Of a stretch of 64,000 nt of DNA, positions 44,109 to 56,977 are shown one piece after another. Origin of the DNA: Dryomyza anilis (taxonomy: Eukaryota; Arthropoda; Insecta; Diptera; Dryomyzidae); NCBI GenBank assembly GCA_951804985.1, contig OX638130.1:81028583-81092582 (forward strand), in the 5' to 3' direction. Each line of letters opens with the position of its first letter. Position 1 is the first letter of the stretch. Below the pieces are notes generated by a model that saw only the letters and a list, made by a program, of their open reading frames with translations, was not told where the DNA came from and made no database searches. The position numbers were made by a program, and so were the translations under genes.

Positions 44109-45148
44109 GACGGACGAAAGTGAATAATTAGTAAAAATCGGTGCCACAAGTTTGGTTTATTGCGTATTTTTATGTGCACCCCATAGTCTACCGAGCAGCA
44201 CCATCATTTTTTTAAACTCTTGATTTCTTTCAAGTGCTAAACGTGCGTTAAGCACATAACCACGTTAAGTAATGCGCTTAATATATGCAAGAGCAGAGCA
44301 GGCAACATCTTATTAATTAAAAAATGTGTCAAAAACGAAACGGGTTTCAATAACAAGATACTGAATTAATTTAACAAGTTCAACAGCGGCGTGCCACATT
44401 TCTTTAGATATTTTGTTTTGTATGTATTAATTATTAAAATTAAAAAAATAAAAAGAAACAATAAAACTAACGTGCGACTGATTAAGAACAATGTCAGGCA
44501 CTCACTTTAATTTACAGAACGTTGACGGCTGGCTGGCTGGTTGGTTGTTGACAGCGTACTACTAAATATATAAAATACAATATGTATTGTATATAAAAAA
44601 TCCATTAAATTTTCACTTAAGTTATCAATACTGACGACTGGCGCGAGAGCGATCAACGTTCAAGGTAAAACAATCCCGGTTTTTAAATAGTCAATCGGTC
44701 GGTTTTACTATGTTGAAGTGAAATGTATTTAGGTATATAGAAATATTTTATGCATTTTGTATTGAATGGAATAGTTTAATAGAGTTTATTAATTAATTTA
44801 ATATAATGTTGAACATAAATGGATCTGTTAATATTGGAGTGAGGAGTACTCAGCGCAGTTCTAAATAAATACTCCCTATCAATTTTATGGAAAAAAGAAA
44901 CTTATTAAAAAAAAAATTCCTTCATACTAAATTTTTATTCCCTAACAAATTGTGTACGAGTATTTATTTAGAATTGGGCTATATATATAGAAAAATATAT
45001 ATATTTTTATTAATGACAGTTATTCCATTTTCGACGCTTATTTTTGAACTAGTGGGAATTGTTTGATATGAAACTGGAAATAGTTTTAAATTAAATTGTG
45101 TGTTCATTTAAAAATATTTATTTTACCTCAATTTATACTAATCCAAAC
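44109..45148. other. Noncoding; short GGCTGGCT run at 44530
   Basis: GGCTGGCTGGCTGGTTGG at about 44527-44546 is a small tetranucleotide repeat. Otherwise AT-rich with no features. Confidence 0.45.
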
Positions 45149-45895
45149 GGGAAAATAATATGAAACGGTGGTAGTTCTGGCCCTTTTATATGAAACCAAC
45201 CGGTAACTTTAACATGGCGTTGTCATAGGACCTACAGACCTATCACTGAACTTCACTTCAATTGGAGAATTTTAAACTGAATCAAATTCTCCAATTAAAG
45301 ACCAATTCAGTGATAGTTCTAAAGGTCTGCATGAGGTGTTAATTCAGCCCTTCCTATGACAACGCCAAAAATATATTTTTTATAAATATAACTTTTTATT
45401 AATAAAAAGTTGTGATTATAATAAATATATTATAAAATATTTTACTAATTTTATTATTTTATTTTACAAATTTTACTAATTTTACTAATTTAGAAATAAC
45501 ACACAAGAACTACTTGAGAACTGAGAAACACGCCAAAAAATTAACGAAAAAAAAATATTTTGATAGAAATGAACAGCGTTCTTCAATATGATGAACATAT
45601 ATTTTGTATTTTATATTTTGGTTCATTAATATGATGAAACGTATTCTTCAGATACAGTTTATCATATTGAAGAACACTTTTTCGACAGTTACCGAGCGTT
45701 CTTCATATTTATGATAGCATAATAATAATAATGGCGTTAGGCATTAATATTATGAATGGTTCTTCAATACAATGAATCATGGTTTGAAGAACGGAATTCA
45801 TCAATATGATGTACATTTTTTTCTGTGCATGTTAAAGTTACCGAGGGGTTTCATAAAAATGGGACAGAACTAGGAGTGATTCATAATATTTTTCC
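45149..45895. mobile_element. Foldback element A-B-B'-A' split by an insertion
   Basis: Outer arm A (45149-45215; ...TAGTTCTGGCCCTTTTATAT...CCGGTAACTTTAACATG) is inverted at 45829-45895. Arm B (from 45216, GGCGTTGTCATAGGA) is inverted at the right of an inner hairpin (TCCTATGACAACGCC, 45352-45366). In the left half A runs straight into B (AACATGGCGTTG). In the right half B' (GACAACGCC) should run straight into A' (ATGTTAAAG) but is separated by 462 bases. The ancestral element was thus a ~285-bp near-perfect foldback. Confidence 0.8.
45367..45828. mobile_element. Insertion inside the foldback, with TTCATCAATATGATGA words
   Basis: Begins with AT-rich sequence and ends TTTTTTCTGTGC. The right part carries repeated GTTCTTCAATATGATGAAC, TCATATTGAAGAAC and ATTCATCAATATGATG words. 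These resemble the terminal words of the foldback at 56389, so a related inverted-repeat element is probably included. The exact target duplication is not evident. Confidence 0.55.
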
Positions 45896-45954
45896 ATAGA
45901 GATATCAACCTATCATTTGTCGTAGCATTATAGAATATTTTAAAAATTACTATT

Positions 45955-46083
45955 TAAGGCCCGGTTGCATAAAATATTTAACTGTGAATTAAAGTTAATC
46001 GATGGCATTAAAAACAAAAAAATAAATTTATCTGTGCAATATTATTTTAACTGCTTGTTATTTTTTTATGCAACCGGCCGTAA
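45955..46083. mobile_element. Short MITE with GGCCSGGTTGCATAAAA ends (~126 bp)
   Basis: TAAGGCCCGGTTGCATAAAA at 45955 and TTTTTTATGCAACCGGCCGTA at 46063-46083 are inverted repeats of about 18 bases. The short interior also contains TTAACTG/AATTAAAGTTAA words. Flanking bases are T/A-rich; a TA duplication is possible. Confidence 0.75.
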
Positions 46084-48484
46084 ATAAATAAACAAAATCG
46101 TTTCGAAATTTAACTAAAAATTTTGAAATTTTCCAACAATTTTAATTGATAAACCAACCCGAAACCCTATAAAACCGATTCCTTCGCACGTATCTAAAAA
46201 ATGTGCAATGTGAACTTCGTATTAAAATATCAATCATTTGCTTTCATTTGCCAAATCTTTGTCTTTAGTTTAATTTCCGGTATGATTTTGTTTATTTCAA
46301 GGTTTAAAAAAATATTCAAATTATTTTTTATTTTTATTTTATTCACAAAAAAATGACAAAAAAGACACATAAAATAACATAACAATAACACAGTAGTGGT
46401 CGTTTGCTGTTTAGCTATTATTATTTTTTTTTGCCAAGTCATAAATCGTGCGCTTAACGACGATTTTTCATATAAATGTTTCGTATTTTGTCATAATTAG
46501 AACACTAAATATGCATTAAAGTGTTCCGCAATATATTAGACAAAAAATAAATATGAATTTGTAAATTTAATACTAAAAATATAAAAAAATTAAAAACATT
46601 TATATATTTAAAATATATAATTCATACCGATTACACTGTGTGACAACGAAATTTTCATTGTACGAGATTTTATTTTATTCATAGTGTAGATGCTTCTATA
46701 TATCAATTTCTTACTTAGCACACATATTTTTTACATATTGCATTATGCTTATTTAAAATGAGTTATATATAAAAGAGTTGTACACATTTACTTATCTAAA
46801 AACCCTACTTTGCTAAATTCAGAAATATTTCTAAAAATTGATCCTACGCTCAAAATAATGAAAAACCGCAACAGTTGCAATAAAAGCATGCTAATATAGT
46901 AGAAAAAGTTGCTAATATAGCAAAAATGTTTGCTGAAAAGAGGAAAGCGCCGGATTTCGCTGACTCAGCAAATGACAGTTTGTTGTTTCAACAAACATTT
47001 TTAATGCTATTAGAGAGAATATTTTTTTCCATAAAAGGTTCTACGATTTATAGGCGCAGTAGCAGCGTGCATTGATTCCAGTTAATATATCTTGAGAACT
47101 GAGAACTAGAGAACTAGTACAAGTTGGCTACACTAGCCATATACCCACCAGCGATACTAACGCGATCTTGTACAAACTAGCAAAACAAAGCATCCCAACA
47201 AATAGTTCTTTATTGAAATAAAACTATGCTGTAAATGCAATTAAATTTTGCTAAAATTTAGCATTCAGTGTTTGCTATTAACAAAAAATTATTTATTTTA
47301 AATGTATTTTTGCTTTGATATAATCAATGCACTGAGTTGTTTTCTTCCATCACATTTTTATTTATGTATCACGGTAATAGTTTCTGCGTTAAATAAAATA
47401 TGAACCACTTTTATCATTTTAAAACTTATCCAAGAACTGTTTATGGTCCATGAAATAAAATAGTAATTAATATATTTTAAAAGTGTACATATAATTTATT
47501 TTATTTTATTTTGTGACATCGTGTTATTCTGACTTGCTCTCATAATTCAATGTCAAACGCACGTTTAAGCATCAAAAGTATCAAAATTCCAATTAACCCA
47601 CCAAGTGTTTTTTTAAATTATTTTTTCATTTATTAACTTATAAAATTTGTTGATAAAATCTTCTATAATTAAAGTGTAAATAGCTGTTTCATTGCAAATT
47701 AAGGAAGTTAAATCAAAACAAATTTCGAAAAACATTTGACATTTACGGTGAACTTTGATTATGAACTCTGTTAAATATGAGTCATATATGAGAAATATAA
47801 GTTTTAAATGTAATTTTGTGGTTAAGATAAAATGTCTTATGTCTTTCGTCGAGCACACTTTGCTCCGAGTCGTGGTCCGAAGACTGGTAAACTGGGCCCA
47901 CAATTGGCCATTGTGTTATTTAATAATGATACTTAATATAGATATTATAACATAAATAATAAATTTATACTTGGTTTAAGCTAAAATTATGTTTCACTTA
48001 TAGCGAAATACAAACCTCGTTATTCTACAACCACCTTCATATTTCTATAATTTTTATTAGAAATAAAATTAAACCGTAATTAAACCGTAATCGCAAGAGA
48101 TACCGAATTTTGGTCGATGAAACCCATATCTTAACCTATGTGCGTCGTCTTTTTTACGCACTCTACGGCGGCCTGACATGCAACGACGACAGTTCATTAA
48201 ATGCCTTGATCACAATTTTGAACCTGCCATAAGGTGGCTTTGCCTAACAGAAAATTATATAAAAATTTGCTTACATTATGGCACACAAAACGTGCCATAA
48301 AATAACGCAATTATAGCTGTGCGATATCGCAATCATATATATATTTGTTGCCATTTTCCGGCCATTTCAGCAGCCACACTTCAAATATTTATTATGAATC
48401 CAATTTTATAAACATGAGTTTTATTTTATGGCACGTGTACTTGCTGCTACTTAGCACAGTATTCACCACCCACGATGCTGAGTG
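46084..48484. other. Noncoding, AT-rich
   Basis: Around 46870-46990, TTGCTAATATAGCAAAAATG and related TGCTAA/TTAGCA words recur; around 47090-47120 ACTGAGAACTAGAGAACTAG repeats; both hint at decayed elements. A slightly GC-richer piece lies at 48120-48200. No gene. Confidence 0.45.
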
Positions 48485-49008
48485 CACTAAAAAATATATA
48501 TTTTTTACGAACATATTCGTAAAGTAACGCAATACGTTTACGAATAGCTTGGTTTGCTTTACAAAACATGTTCGTCAAATTGAATCAGGATCAAATTAAA
48601 TTACGCATAAATATTTGAAAACATATACTCACAATAATGAATGCAACATTTTCAGATAGACTTCTTTGTAATATAGAATTTCGTAAATTAAACGATTATC
48701 AAAATTAGTTATTTTTGTTTTTATTTACGATTTTTTATTTTACGATAGATTCGTATATTTTACAGTTTGATATTCGTAAAACGAAAAGAATCAGAAAACA
48801 AGAAAGAAAACAACTAACACATGAATATATTTCGTAACTTTACGTAAATTAAATTATAAACAACATAGTACGAATGAACACTATGTTGTTTATAGTTTAA
48901 TGAATTATAAAATTCAGATTTTTACTAAAATACGCAAACTATTCGTCTATTGTACGAAAATTCAATTCACAAAAAATTGGTAAATTGTCGTATTGACAAT
49001 TTTTAGTG
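48485..49008. mobile_element. TACGAATA-rich element with CACTAAAAAWT ends
   Basis: CACTAAAAAATATATA at 48485 is matched in inverse by ATTTTTAGTG ending 49008. The interior is dense in TTCGTAAA/TTTACGAA words, as in the element at 38052, and is centred near a perfect 15-bp hairpin (48855-48894). About 524 bases, no coding capacity. Confidence 0.55.
48855..48894. repeat. Perfect 15-bp hairpin with 10-base loop
   Basis: TATAAACAACATAGT (48855-48869) pairs exactly with ACTATGTTGTTTATA (48880-48894). It lies within the element at 48485-49008. Confidence 0.85.
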
Positions 49009-50747
49009 TATTTATACACACGCCAACATAATTCGTTCATTTTTATTGTGTACGGCTGCAATTGTTTGCAATTCCTGGCCGCAAATGTTTCACTTCGTAA
49101 TGTTTACACAACGGACATGGATGGCATCATCTCGGTTTGTGTCTGTCTGTCTGTCTGTTGTCAGCCCATTGACGCACATCGTAATTTCATTAGTTTATTG
49201 TTTGGGTCCATGTACACTTATTTGTTATTCATTGGAATGGGGCATGGATACTGGGCAGGCGGAAATGCACGACGTTAAAGAGAGACGCATGTTGCTACTG
49301 AATTTTTCATGGTCCAAGGTCGAGAAATAACAATTACATTTTGCAATCCAATCGATTTACAACCGATGATTGTGGGAGAGGAGAATGGCGGAAATTGTTG
49401 CTATTTTGAGGATTATTACGAAGCTATTGTTGTTTTTTTTATTAAACCCAAATAATAATAACGAAATATCAGTATTTAATCTATTGAAATAAATATACTG
49501 CATTTTGAATGCCTTAAATAACTCGATCTTCACATGTTTATTTTTTTTTTGTATATTCTGTAATTAATCTAATGGTTGCATTTAACTGAATTTTTAAAAT
49601 TTGGACATAAATGAGTGTTTTATATTTTCTGCGAACTTTGCCATCATTTACTATTCATATCGTTTATAGTTCTCATTTAGTTGTATAGTTTTAATTTAAT
49701 GCAGTTGGATGGCTCAATAAAAAATAATCATTTATCATATCTTAAAGAATTCGATCGAAAAAACTTAGCATTTTTTTATTGTTTCAAAACCCCTTTTTTA
49801 AACGATTTTAAAAATTTTGACTTATATAAAAAAAAATAGTTTTAATTTGAATTTTGTCCCACTTTGTTTTAAACATTGACGATGGTGACCACCGCAAGAC
49901 TTTCCACCGTTTATTAAGTTTAACCCATAAAATGGTATTTGCTATAAAACAACAAACTTTTGCTCAAGATTGATTTATTTTTATGGCATTTTGAAATGAC
50001 TTTTTAATTATAGTGTTTGCTGGCACAACATTTACTACTTGGCCTGTTGCCGCCTGGCTGCCATTCGGTGGTTGTCTGTGCTGCATTTACGCAAAATGTG
50101 TCGAATTAAAACCTTTAATTTGCGCACATTTACCGCTTTTAACGCTTAAAAGCCTGCAGCGGAAACAAGTGTTTTGTATTTTTGTTTTATTTATTTGCAA
50201 ATCGCGGACAAATTAAACAAACAAAATAATCAAAATAGTTGTTGTGGTTATATTCAGTTTTTTTTAGTTAATATTTATATATAAAATATTAAATTAAAAC
50301 ATGTGAATTATACGCCATGTAGAATATATTTTTACTATTTCTGACAATTGACTTGAAATGACAATTTTTTTTGTGTGCGCAAAAAATGTAAACTGGAAAC
50401 TATACTTTAATAATAATATTTACATCTCTTATATATATTTACCATCTCTAAACGTTCATAAGCCCAAATTTTATTGCTCGTTTTATGCAATACGGACGAA
50501 TAAATCATCTTTTTAAAATTATTATTTTGAAATTTGAAACCCTACCCGTTTCAAAAAATGTTTGCTTCCGATTTCAATGAAATTTTATGAACATGTAATA
50601 TAAGTGGTCCTCATTAAAACCTGTTAAGGAGAATGAGCTATTATGCAGGGTGGTGGAGATATTGGGAAATTTGACCGCGTAGACTTGTTTTGAATTTATT
50701 ATAACTTCTATTAGAGTGGCTCAATTGTAAATGACAATAACTGCGTT
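49009..50747. promoter_or_regulatory. Mostly AT-rich, with two GC-richer candidate regulatory patches
   Basis: Patch 49040-49330 (GGCTGCAATTGTTTGCAATT; GTCTGTCTGTCTGTTG; ATGTTTACACAAC, a forkhead-like word) and patch 50010-50180 (GCCGCCTGGCTGCCATTCGG; TTTACGCAAAATG) are compositionally distinct and unique-looking. Homeodomain-type TTTATGG/TAATT words occur between them. These are candidates only. Frames through them are unrecognised. Confidence 0.25.
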
Positions 50748-50903
50748 CCCAGTATGCCATTCGTATCGATATCGTTACGAGATCACTGCGAGTAGATGGA
50801 GAAATCACACGATATCGGACTCCTTCTCGTAACGATATCGAGGGTTCAAAATCTCATACATCCCGCATTGATTTCGTAGCGATATCGAAACGAATGACTT
50901 TAA
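50748..50903 (+). mobile_element. CCCAGTATGCCAT element, copy lacking its right terminus
   Basis: Starts CCCAGTATGCCATTCGTATC, like the inverted end of the element at 38809. Four CGATATCG palindromes follow within about 130 bases (near 50767, 50800, 50834, 50890), and it ends GATATCGAAACGAATG, the subterminal part of the other end. The final ~10 bases of that terminus have decayed or been lost. Confidence 0.65.
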
Positions 50904-52405
50904 GAATTAAATTTCGAAAGTGCCTTTATGCAGTTTCCATTAATCTTCGACATGTTAGTTTTCATCTTACACATTTTCTAAAAGGCAAGCCCTGTTTGTA
51001 ACCTCTGCATATTCGGAAATTGTGACACCTCGAAATAGAAAAACAACACCCATTATATACATACCTGTGCAACCCTAATGAGTGGCCCAAATTTAATAAA
51101 AATACAGGTGAATATATGTTTTATTTTTCGGTTTCGTGTGGTATGCCACTATACTATTTGTCATTGTTAACCTACTAAATTTCAACAGTTACAACTATTT
51201 TTTTAAATTCTTCATTATTGTTGACATTGAGGAATAAATTTGCATTTTCATATGTTGAAGTGGGTGTGGTGTATGTATAACGAAACAGCTTTTAAACATT
51301 TCATTAACTTTTATATTTATGTTGACAACTATACGAAATAATACATACGACATAGATAAGTGAATGTTATCAGAATAAGACTGTTTCTTCGACATTATTA
51401 TTATTATTCTAAAGTGGATCGATGTGTAATAGAATTAATAGGGTAATTGAGAGACAGAGATAAAATTGGCATAATATCGAAATATTTGGATCATTGGACT
51501 GTTTAAGACTACCAACTATGGCAGCCATGAAACATTTAGTAACTTTTGAAACATTGGGTATTCTAATAACAACATTTAATAATATCATTATTTTAAAAAT
51601 TTCAATATGATCTCAGCAGTTCTACTATGACCTCTGTAGGTATAATCATGACAATCATATTTTCCTATGCTGTGATTATTTCATATAGCACTTACGACAT
51701 TTAAATCCGTAAATGTGTTGTGGTTTTTCTTTAGTTTTTAATAGTTTTGAATATACATTTGTCTATAGAAATTTGCAAATTAAAATTTTGTATTGCAAAT
51801 AATACATTTATTTTTAGTTACAATTAAATTTTACTTCATGTCCTTAAAAGTATTTCTACATTAATTATTCACATTCAACTTTGAGAATGTTGAGGGCCTT
51901 TCTCAATCTACATGCATGAATAAGTCTGAAAAGTTCATGTTTCAGTCGTTCGTCGTTCGTGCAATGACGGCACTCCTACATAGCTAGATTGATTCCTCAA
52001 ACAGCAGGAAGTTAGTTCCGGTAGCGCCATCCATGCCGGCTCCATTGATTGTGGTAGCTCTGTTGAATAGCGAAGGCGAGCCAAAGCGACAATTTTAATG
52101 AAATTGAATTGAGTGAGTTGAATAGAGTTGCAAGAGCCACGGTATGTGTGTGGCATATGTACATATAAACATTTGTTCACAACAACAAAAAAAAAACAGA
52201 TTGTTGTGAAATGAATGAATGAATGTTTGCAGTGAGTACATTTTTTTTCCAATAATTAAATTTTCGACAAAAAATAATTGTTTCAAACAAACATATTTTG
52301 AATTAATATCATGTATGTAATTTGTTTTATTGATTTAGTATATGAATTCATAATTATTAGTATTATTTGTATTTTTCTTTAAACAAATATTTTACTTAGC
52401 ATTTA
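50904..52405. other. Noncoding, AT-rich
   Basis: Short balanced patch near 51990-52090 (GCGCCATCCATGCCGGCTCC). At 51630-51645 CCTCTGTAG|GTATAAT is a weak splice-like site. No gene. Confidence 0.4.
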
Positions 52406-52496
52406 CCTAGTAGAAATGGTTCCAAGACCATGACGCGAACTGATTATTGAATTTTTTCCTGTTCATAACCTACTATGATATACAATTTCAACTAGG
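52406..52496 (+). mobile_element. MITE, CCCTAGTAG family, deleted copy (91 bp)
   Basis: CCTAGTAGAAATGGTTCC on the left, preceded by TA, and AATTTCAACTAGG on the right. The interior keeps GAACTGATTATTGAATTTTT and GTTCATAACC but lacks the GACCAGTTAC segment. Confidence 0.6.
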
Positions 52497-52722
52497 TTGA
52501 GGCATACACATCAACGTTATTTGAAGTGTATACTCAAAAGTAATGCTCGAAAAAACAATTTGCACAATGTATATACGAATGAAATTCAATTATTGCCACA
52601 ACAGTCGCGTTATATGTCAGGAGTAGGTGGCATTATGTGGAAAACAATATTCTTTGGTACAAGCAATCAATGTGTTTGTAACACATGTGAAATATAGTTA
52701 CGAGTCTCAATTTCGAATCGAT
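52497..52722. other. Noncoding spacer
   Basis: No feature seen. Confidence 0.35.
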
Positions 52723-53455
52723 ACACAGAAAAAAATAATCGACGTAAATACAGCAATCAAAATTAATTGTACACCATTTTCATGTATTGAGCAAACACAT
52801 TCGCTAAATATGTTATTTGCGTCCAAAAATATACCAATAAATGATTTTGCTTAAGTAGCAAATTATTTAATTGGTATGGTCGACGTTTTAAAAGCATTTT
52901 TGTATTTTCACAGTATTCTTATAATTCTTTTTTAATTTATTAAAAAAGAATAATATAAATTCTTGTGAACGTATATAACAAATATACTTTTCTGATGATG
53001 AAGTCTAATTAAATATGCAACTATTGCCATCATCAGCATTTTCAACGACACCAATTGAGTATGATCAAACTCTATAAGTGTTTCTTTTGACATGAACCAA
53101 ATGTGAACTGATATGCGCGCCAACCGCCAACTATAAATTCTAATTCCAAGCGAATTCCACCAATTTCACCTATTCCACTAAATTCACCAGCGCTGTGAGC
53201 GAGTACACGAACACACACCACGCTCTGTTATAGCGACATCGCATTGCTACAGCTACCACTCACTGCTATAGCGACCACGCACTGCTATCATCAACAAGGT
53301 ATGCGAATACACATAGCTGTTGCTAGCAAATGCGATTGCTAATATGAAGAATGTGTACGCTAATACAATTAATAATTTAGTCGGCGCAGTTTTAGCAATA
53401 ATTTGGTTGTGGTGATGTATCTTTTTGGCTATATTTACGATTTTTTTTTATGTGT
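52723..53455. mobile_element. Non-autonomous element with ACACAKAAAAAAA ends (~733 bp)
   Basis: ACACAGAAAAAAATAATCGA at 52723 and the reverse complement of the right end (ACACATAAAAAAAAATCGTA, ending 53455) match closely, followed inward on both sides by TAAATAnAGC. Near 53220-53290 a ~35-base unit with TATAGCGAC...GCATTGCTA is imperfectly duplicated. No transposase. Confidence 0.6.
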
Positions 53456-53625
53456 ACCATCCGTTTATAATACCCAGATAGAACAAAAGAAGGTTTTTTT
53501 TTGTAAAAATATTGAAGACAATACGGAACATTTTGACAATTCGAAGCATTTTCTTCAAGTTTTGAGCAAAGTCGATTTTTATTAATATGGCACAATGATA
53601 TAAGTAATTTTATTTTGTTTATTTT

Positions 53626-54306
53626 TATACCCTACACTAAGAGTGAAAGGGTATATTCAGTTTGGTACGCCGTTTGTAACACCCAGAAGGAAGCATCTCC
53701 GGTATGGAAAAGTATATATATATATATTCTTGATCAGCATGCCCTCCTCAGTCGATTTAGGGATGTCCGTCTGTCTGTCTGTCTCTTCGTCTGTCTGTTG
53801 AAATCACGATAACAGAAAAAGTAGAATAGCTAGTGCATTGAAACTTTAGATTTAGATTACTTATATATCTAAGCTGTCTGAACAAGAAAATTGGTATGGT
53901 CGGCATATTTTGACCTGAGATCCGACCACTTATGTTCAAATACTTCATATAAAATTTACATCTACAGATCAATTTTACTGTATAAGTGCTTAGTTAAACT
54001 TTTTTTGGTCAAATATATATTGACTCATGCTCAAATTCATGAAAATAATGGTTTCCGGCGAAACGACTTGTGGTTCCCAAAAAAAATCGAAATTCGGTAC
54101 CTACCCATTTGCAAATATGGGTATCAAATGAATGGAAATTCTTCAGCGATTGAAAGATTGTAGTTATTTTCGTATACCCTGGTGACTTAGACCGGCTTAG
54201 ACCGACTATAATTTTGATAATACTAACTATCATAATAACACCTACTATAAAATGTCCCTACTTTAAAATTTCCCATGTGATCTAACCTTCCCAACTGGTT
54301 GAATAT
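53626..54306 (+). mobile_element. DINE-like (Helitron-related) element, most complete copy
   Basis: Opens TATACCCTACACTAAGAGTG then AAAGGGTATATT, a terminal stem, then TTTGTAACACCCAGAAGGAA, TTCTTGATCAGCATG, AGTCGATTTAGGGATGTCCG, and GTCTGTC runs. This order is the hallmark of Drosophila INE-1/DINE-1 elements. The rest (GGTTCCC, AATTCTTCAGCGATT, GACCGACTATAA, TTTCCCATGTGATCTAACC) is shared with 15541 and 58813. Non-autonomous; no Rep/helicase. Confidence 0.85.
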
Positions 54307-54307
54307 T

Positions 54308-54475
54308 ATGCGAAACTGATGCGCTGCGGCGCCATAGGCGAAAGTTTCTTTCCAAAAAATCGCGCAGATCTCGGCGGACATAATCCCCAAGCCGCATAGC
54401 AACGCGGAACTAATCCCCAAATTCGAATTGGGAGTTATGTCTGTGAGGCTTATGTCCGGGAACCGTCCTTCAGTT
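54308..54475. other. GC-rich foreign-looking block abutting the DINE 3' end
   Basis: About 170 bases of clearly higher GC begin right after the DINE end. Two ATAATCCCCAAGC/CTAATCCCCAAAT phrases repeat about 35 bases apart, and CCCAAATTCGAATTGGG is self-complementary. Minus-strand frames cross it (one contains FWKETFAYGAAAHQF) without recognisable homology. Might be captured host sequence or another element's end. Confidence 0.4.
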
Positions 54476-56388
54476 TTTATGTTATGATAAATATTACAGG
54501 AAAAGACGAACAGCTTTATTAATGAAACATTAGATTATTTGTATACTTTCTGTATGGTATTAAAATACTTATAATACCTTTAATCCGACCACTTTTGTAC
54601 ATATACTTATATAACACTCAAATCTGTGTACTTTTTTTTATCCCGTATGAAGGCAACATTTTTACTTTTTGGTAGAACATAAAATATTAAAAATAAGTTT
54701 ATTTGGGAACTGACGAAAGTCGATCTAAAAATGGCCGACTTACTTCAATTTTAATAAAAACAAATTATTCTAAAATGAAGAAAACTCAATACTTTCTCTA
54801 TATGAAAATTTAACCAACGGTTTAGCTCACGAATTGTTATTGGTAGGCCTAAAATATTTTGCGAATCATTATAAAATAAACCAAAGTTCATTAGGTATAA
54901 CCCCAACCACTTTTATTTTCATGGTTACTCGAATGAAAGAAAATTATCCCACAATTACAAATTTATGATTCGTAAATATTTTAAACGGCAATTGTGTTTA
55001 TTTTTTTATTTTTTCACATATATATATATAGGATATTTTTAGTCGACTACAATTTTCATAATTCATACTAATTTCATTTCTCCAACTATCAAAATCTCCC
55101 TACTTTCATGTGTTCGTTTTGTAATGTATACAAACATATTAAAAATAGATTCAAATCAATAAATAAAAAATTTTGAATGTGATTCAGTCATAAAATTGTA
55201 ATGTCTAACTCACAAACTACAAAGTAAAATTATTGTAACATTCAATTTTCATATGATACAGAAATTACATGAAAATGAAGCACAATAAACTTGAAGTAGA
55301 CTTTGTAAAGGGGAGCCTATTATTTAATTCTTTGTCTTTTATGCTTTGTCAAAATTGTCGCACATTTAAAATACTTGTAGAAGTTATTAAAATATGATCG
55401 ATCAATTTAAACAAACAAAATGATTATAAAGAAAAACTGAATTAAAATCTAAGCAATACAAAAGAATTAAAAGAAAGTGTCAGAAACTGAGTTTTGCTGT
55501 CAAAGGCGGTAACATTAAACACTATATAAATGTTTGAAATAACTATTAATGATAGTTTTTTTATATACCTAAATAATATAATTCATAAATCATATTTCAC
55601 TCACAATTAATATGGTTCCACCTTCTACAAGCGACGTCCAAAACAACAGAGTCACCAGTTTAAAAAAAAATATATAATAAAAAGTGTCACCAATAGTGTC
55701 AGACTTAAAAAATTAATAAATACTATATCAAGGTCTTTTGCATTTTGCGAATATAATGCATTTATTTGAAATATCACCAATAAACTGCTTCATTGATGTA
55801 TCCAACTATAGGACAGAAATAAAAATAAATCGATGAAATTAACTGCTCGATGACGTGGGTGGAGTGGTGCTGGTAGAGTTGTCTTTATTTGGTATTGCAA
55901 ACTGGTTCAAGTTCATGATATTTATTTTGATTCGCGAAGAAAATGAGATTTGGTGAAGAATGATACGTGAAATAAACTGAAATGCTTTGCAATATACTGC
56001 ACAACAATTGTCGAACAATAATACAAAATAATTGCAAATAAATTCACAATAATTACAAAATGACTCACAATTGTTCAATTACCGTCTGTAGATACTTGGA
56101 TAATTATTGAATACGATATTATAATGAAATATGCAATTTTTGCAATAAAACTTAATTTAAAAAAGTGGTTTAAATAATATGAATAAATACTGAAAGTTAT
56201 GACAACACATACATAATAACAATATATTCATTTTATTTATGTTTTTTTTATTTTGTATTTTATTAAATTTATAAAATTTAAGTTTTAATGTTAATCCTGC
56301 GATGAAGTGGGAACAGCCAAATAATTTGATATTTCTGTATATTTCATGTTTATCTACAACATAAGCAATATAAATACACACAAAAAAC
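54476..56388. other. Noncoding, AT-rich
   Basis: (TA)n run near 55018-55030. Around 54540-55110 are weak echoes of DINE-like phrases (CGACCACTTTTGTAC, AGTCGACTACAATTTTCAT), so a very old copy may lie there. No gene. Confidence 0.4.
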
Positions 56389-56812
56389 ATTCTACCACCA
56401 ACCAGTTTTCATCATATTGATGAATTTATTCATTGAATTAAAATCGTATTGTTTTAAATGTTTTTCATTTTCAATTTTTTTTCAACATCAAATTTAATAC
56501 TTAAATTTATCTCCACATTTATGTATTTATAATTCTTAAAAGTTTTATAATATTTAATCTCTAACTATATGAAGACTCCATATTAATGAACAAATGTACA
56601 TTATATTGATGAATTTTGTTCATCAAACCATATTTATTTAAATATCATAAATCTTTTCAGAATTATAAATACATGAATGTGTAAATGGAGACAAATTTTA
56701 GTTTGAAATTTGATGTTATACAAAATATTGTAAACGAAAAACATGGAAAAAATACGATTTTAGTTCAATGAATGAAATCATCAATATGATGAATACTAGT
56801 TGTTGGTAGAAT
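56389..56812. mobile_element. Large foldback element (424 bp, arms ~190 bp)
   Basis: ATTCTACCACCAACCAG at 56389 is inverted as CTAGTTGTTGGTAGAAT ending 56812. The arms remain symmetric inward through TTCATCATATTGATGA, ATTCATTGAA, TAAAATCGTATT, AACATCAAATTT and TGTATTTATAATTCT to a centre near 56590-56620 (TTAATGAACAAATGTACAT opposite GATGAATTTTGTTCATC). Differences between arms are common (perhaps one in five), so it is not recent. Confidence 0.8.
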
Positions 56813-56977
56813 TTCTACATGGCTTAGTACCATTTAATCTACGTTCAATTATTTGCAAACCGTTCAAATTGCACATTTTTTTACAGCAAACATCACCACT
56901 CTATAAAACTTTTTCAATACATTTTTTCACTTGTTCTGATGAAAAGTGTATGGCATATCAAGTAAAACATGGAAGTA

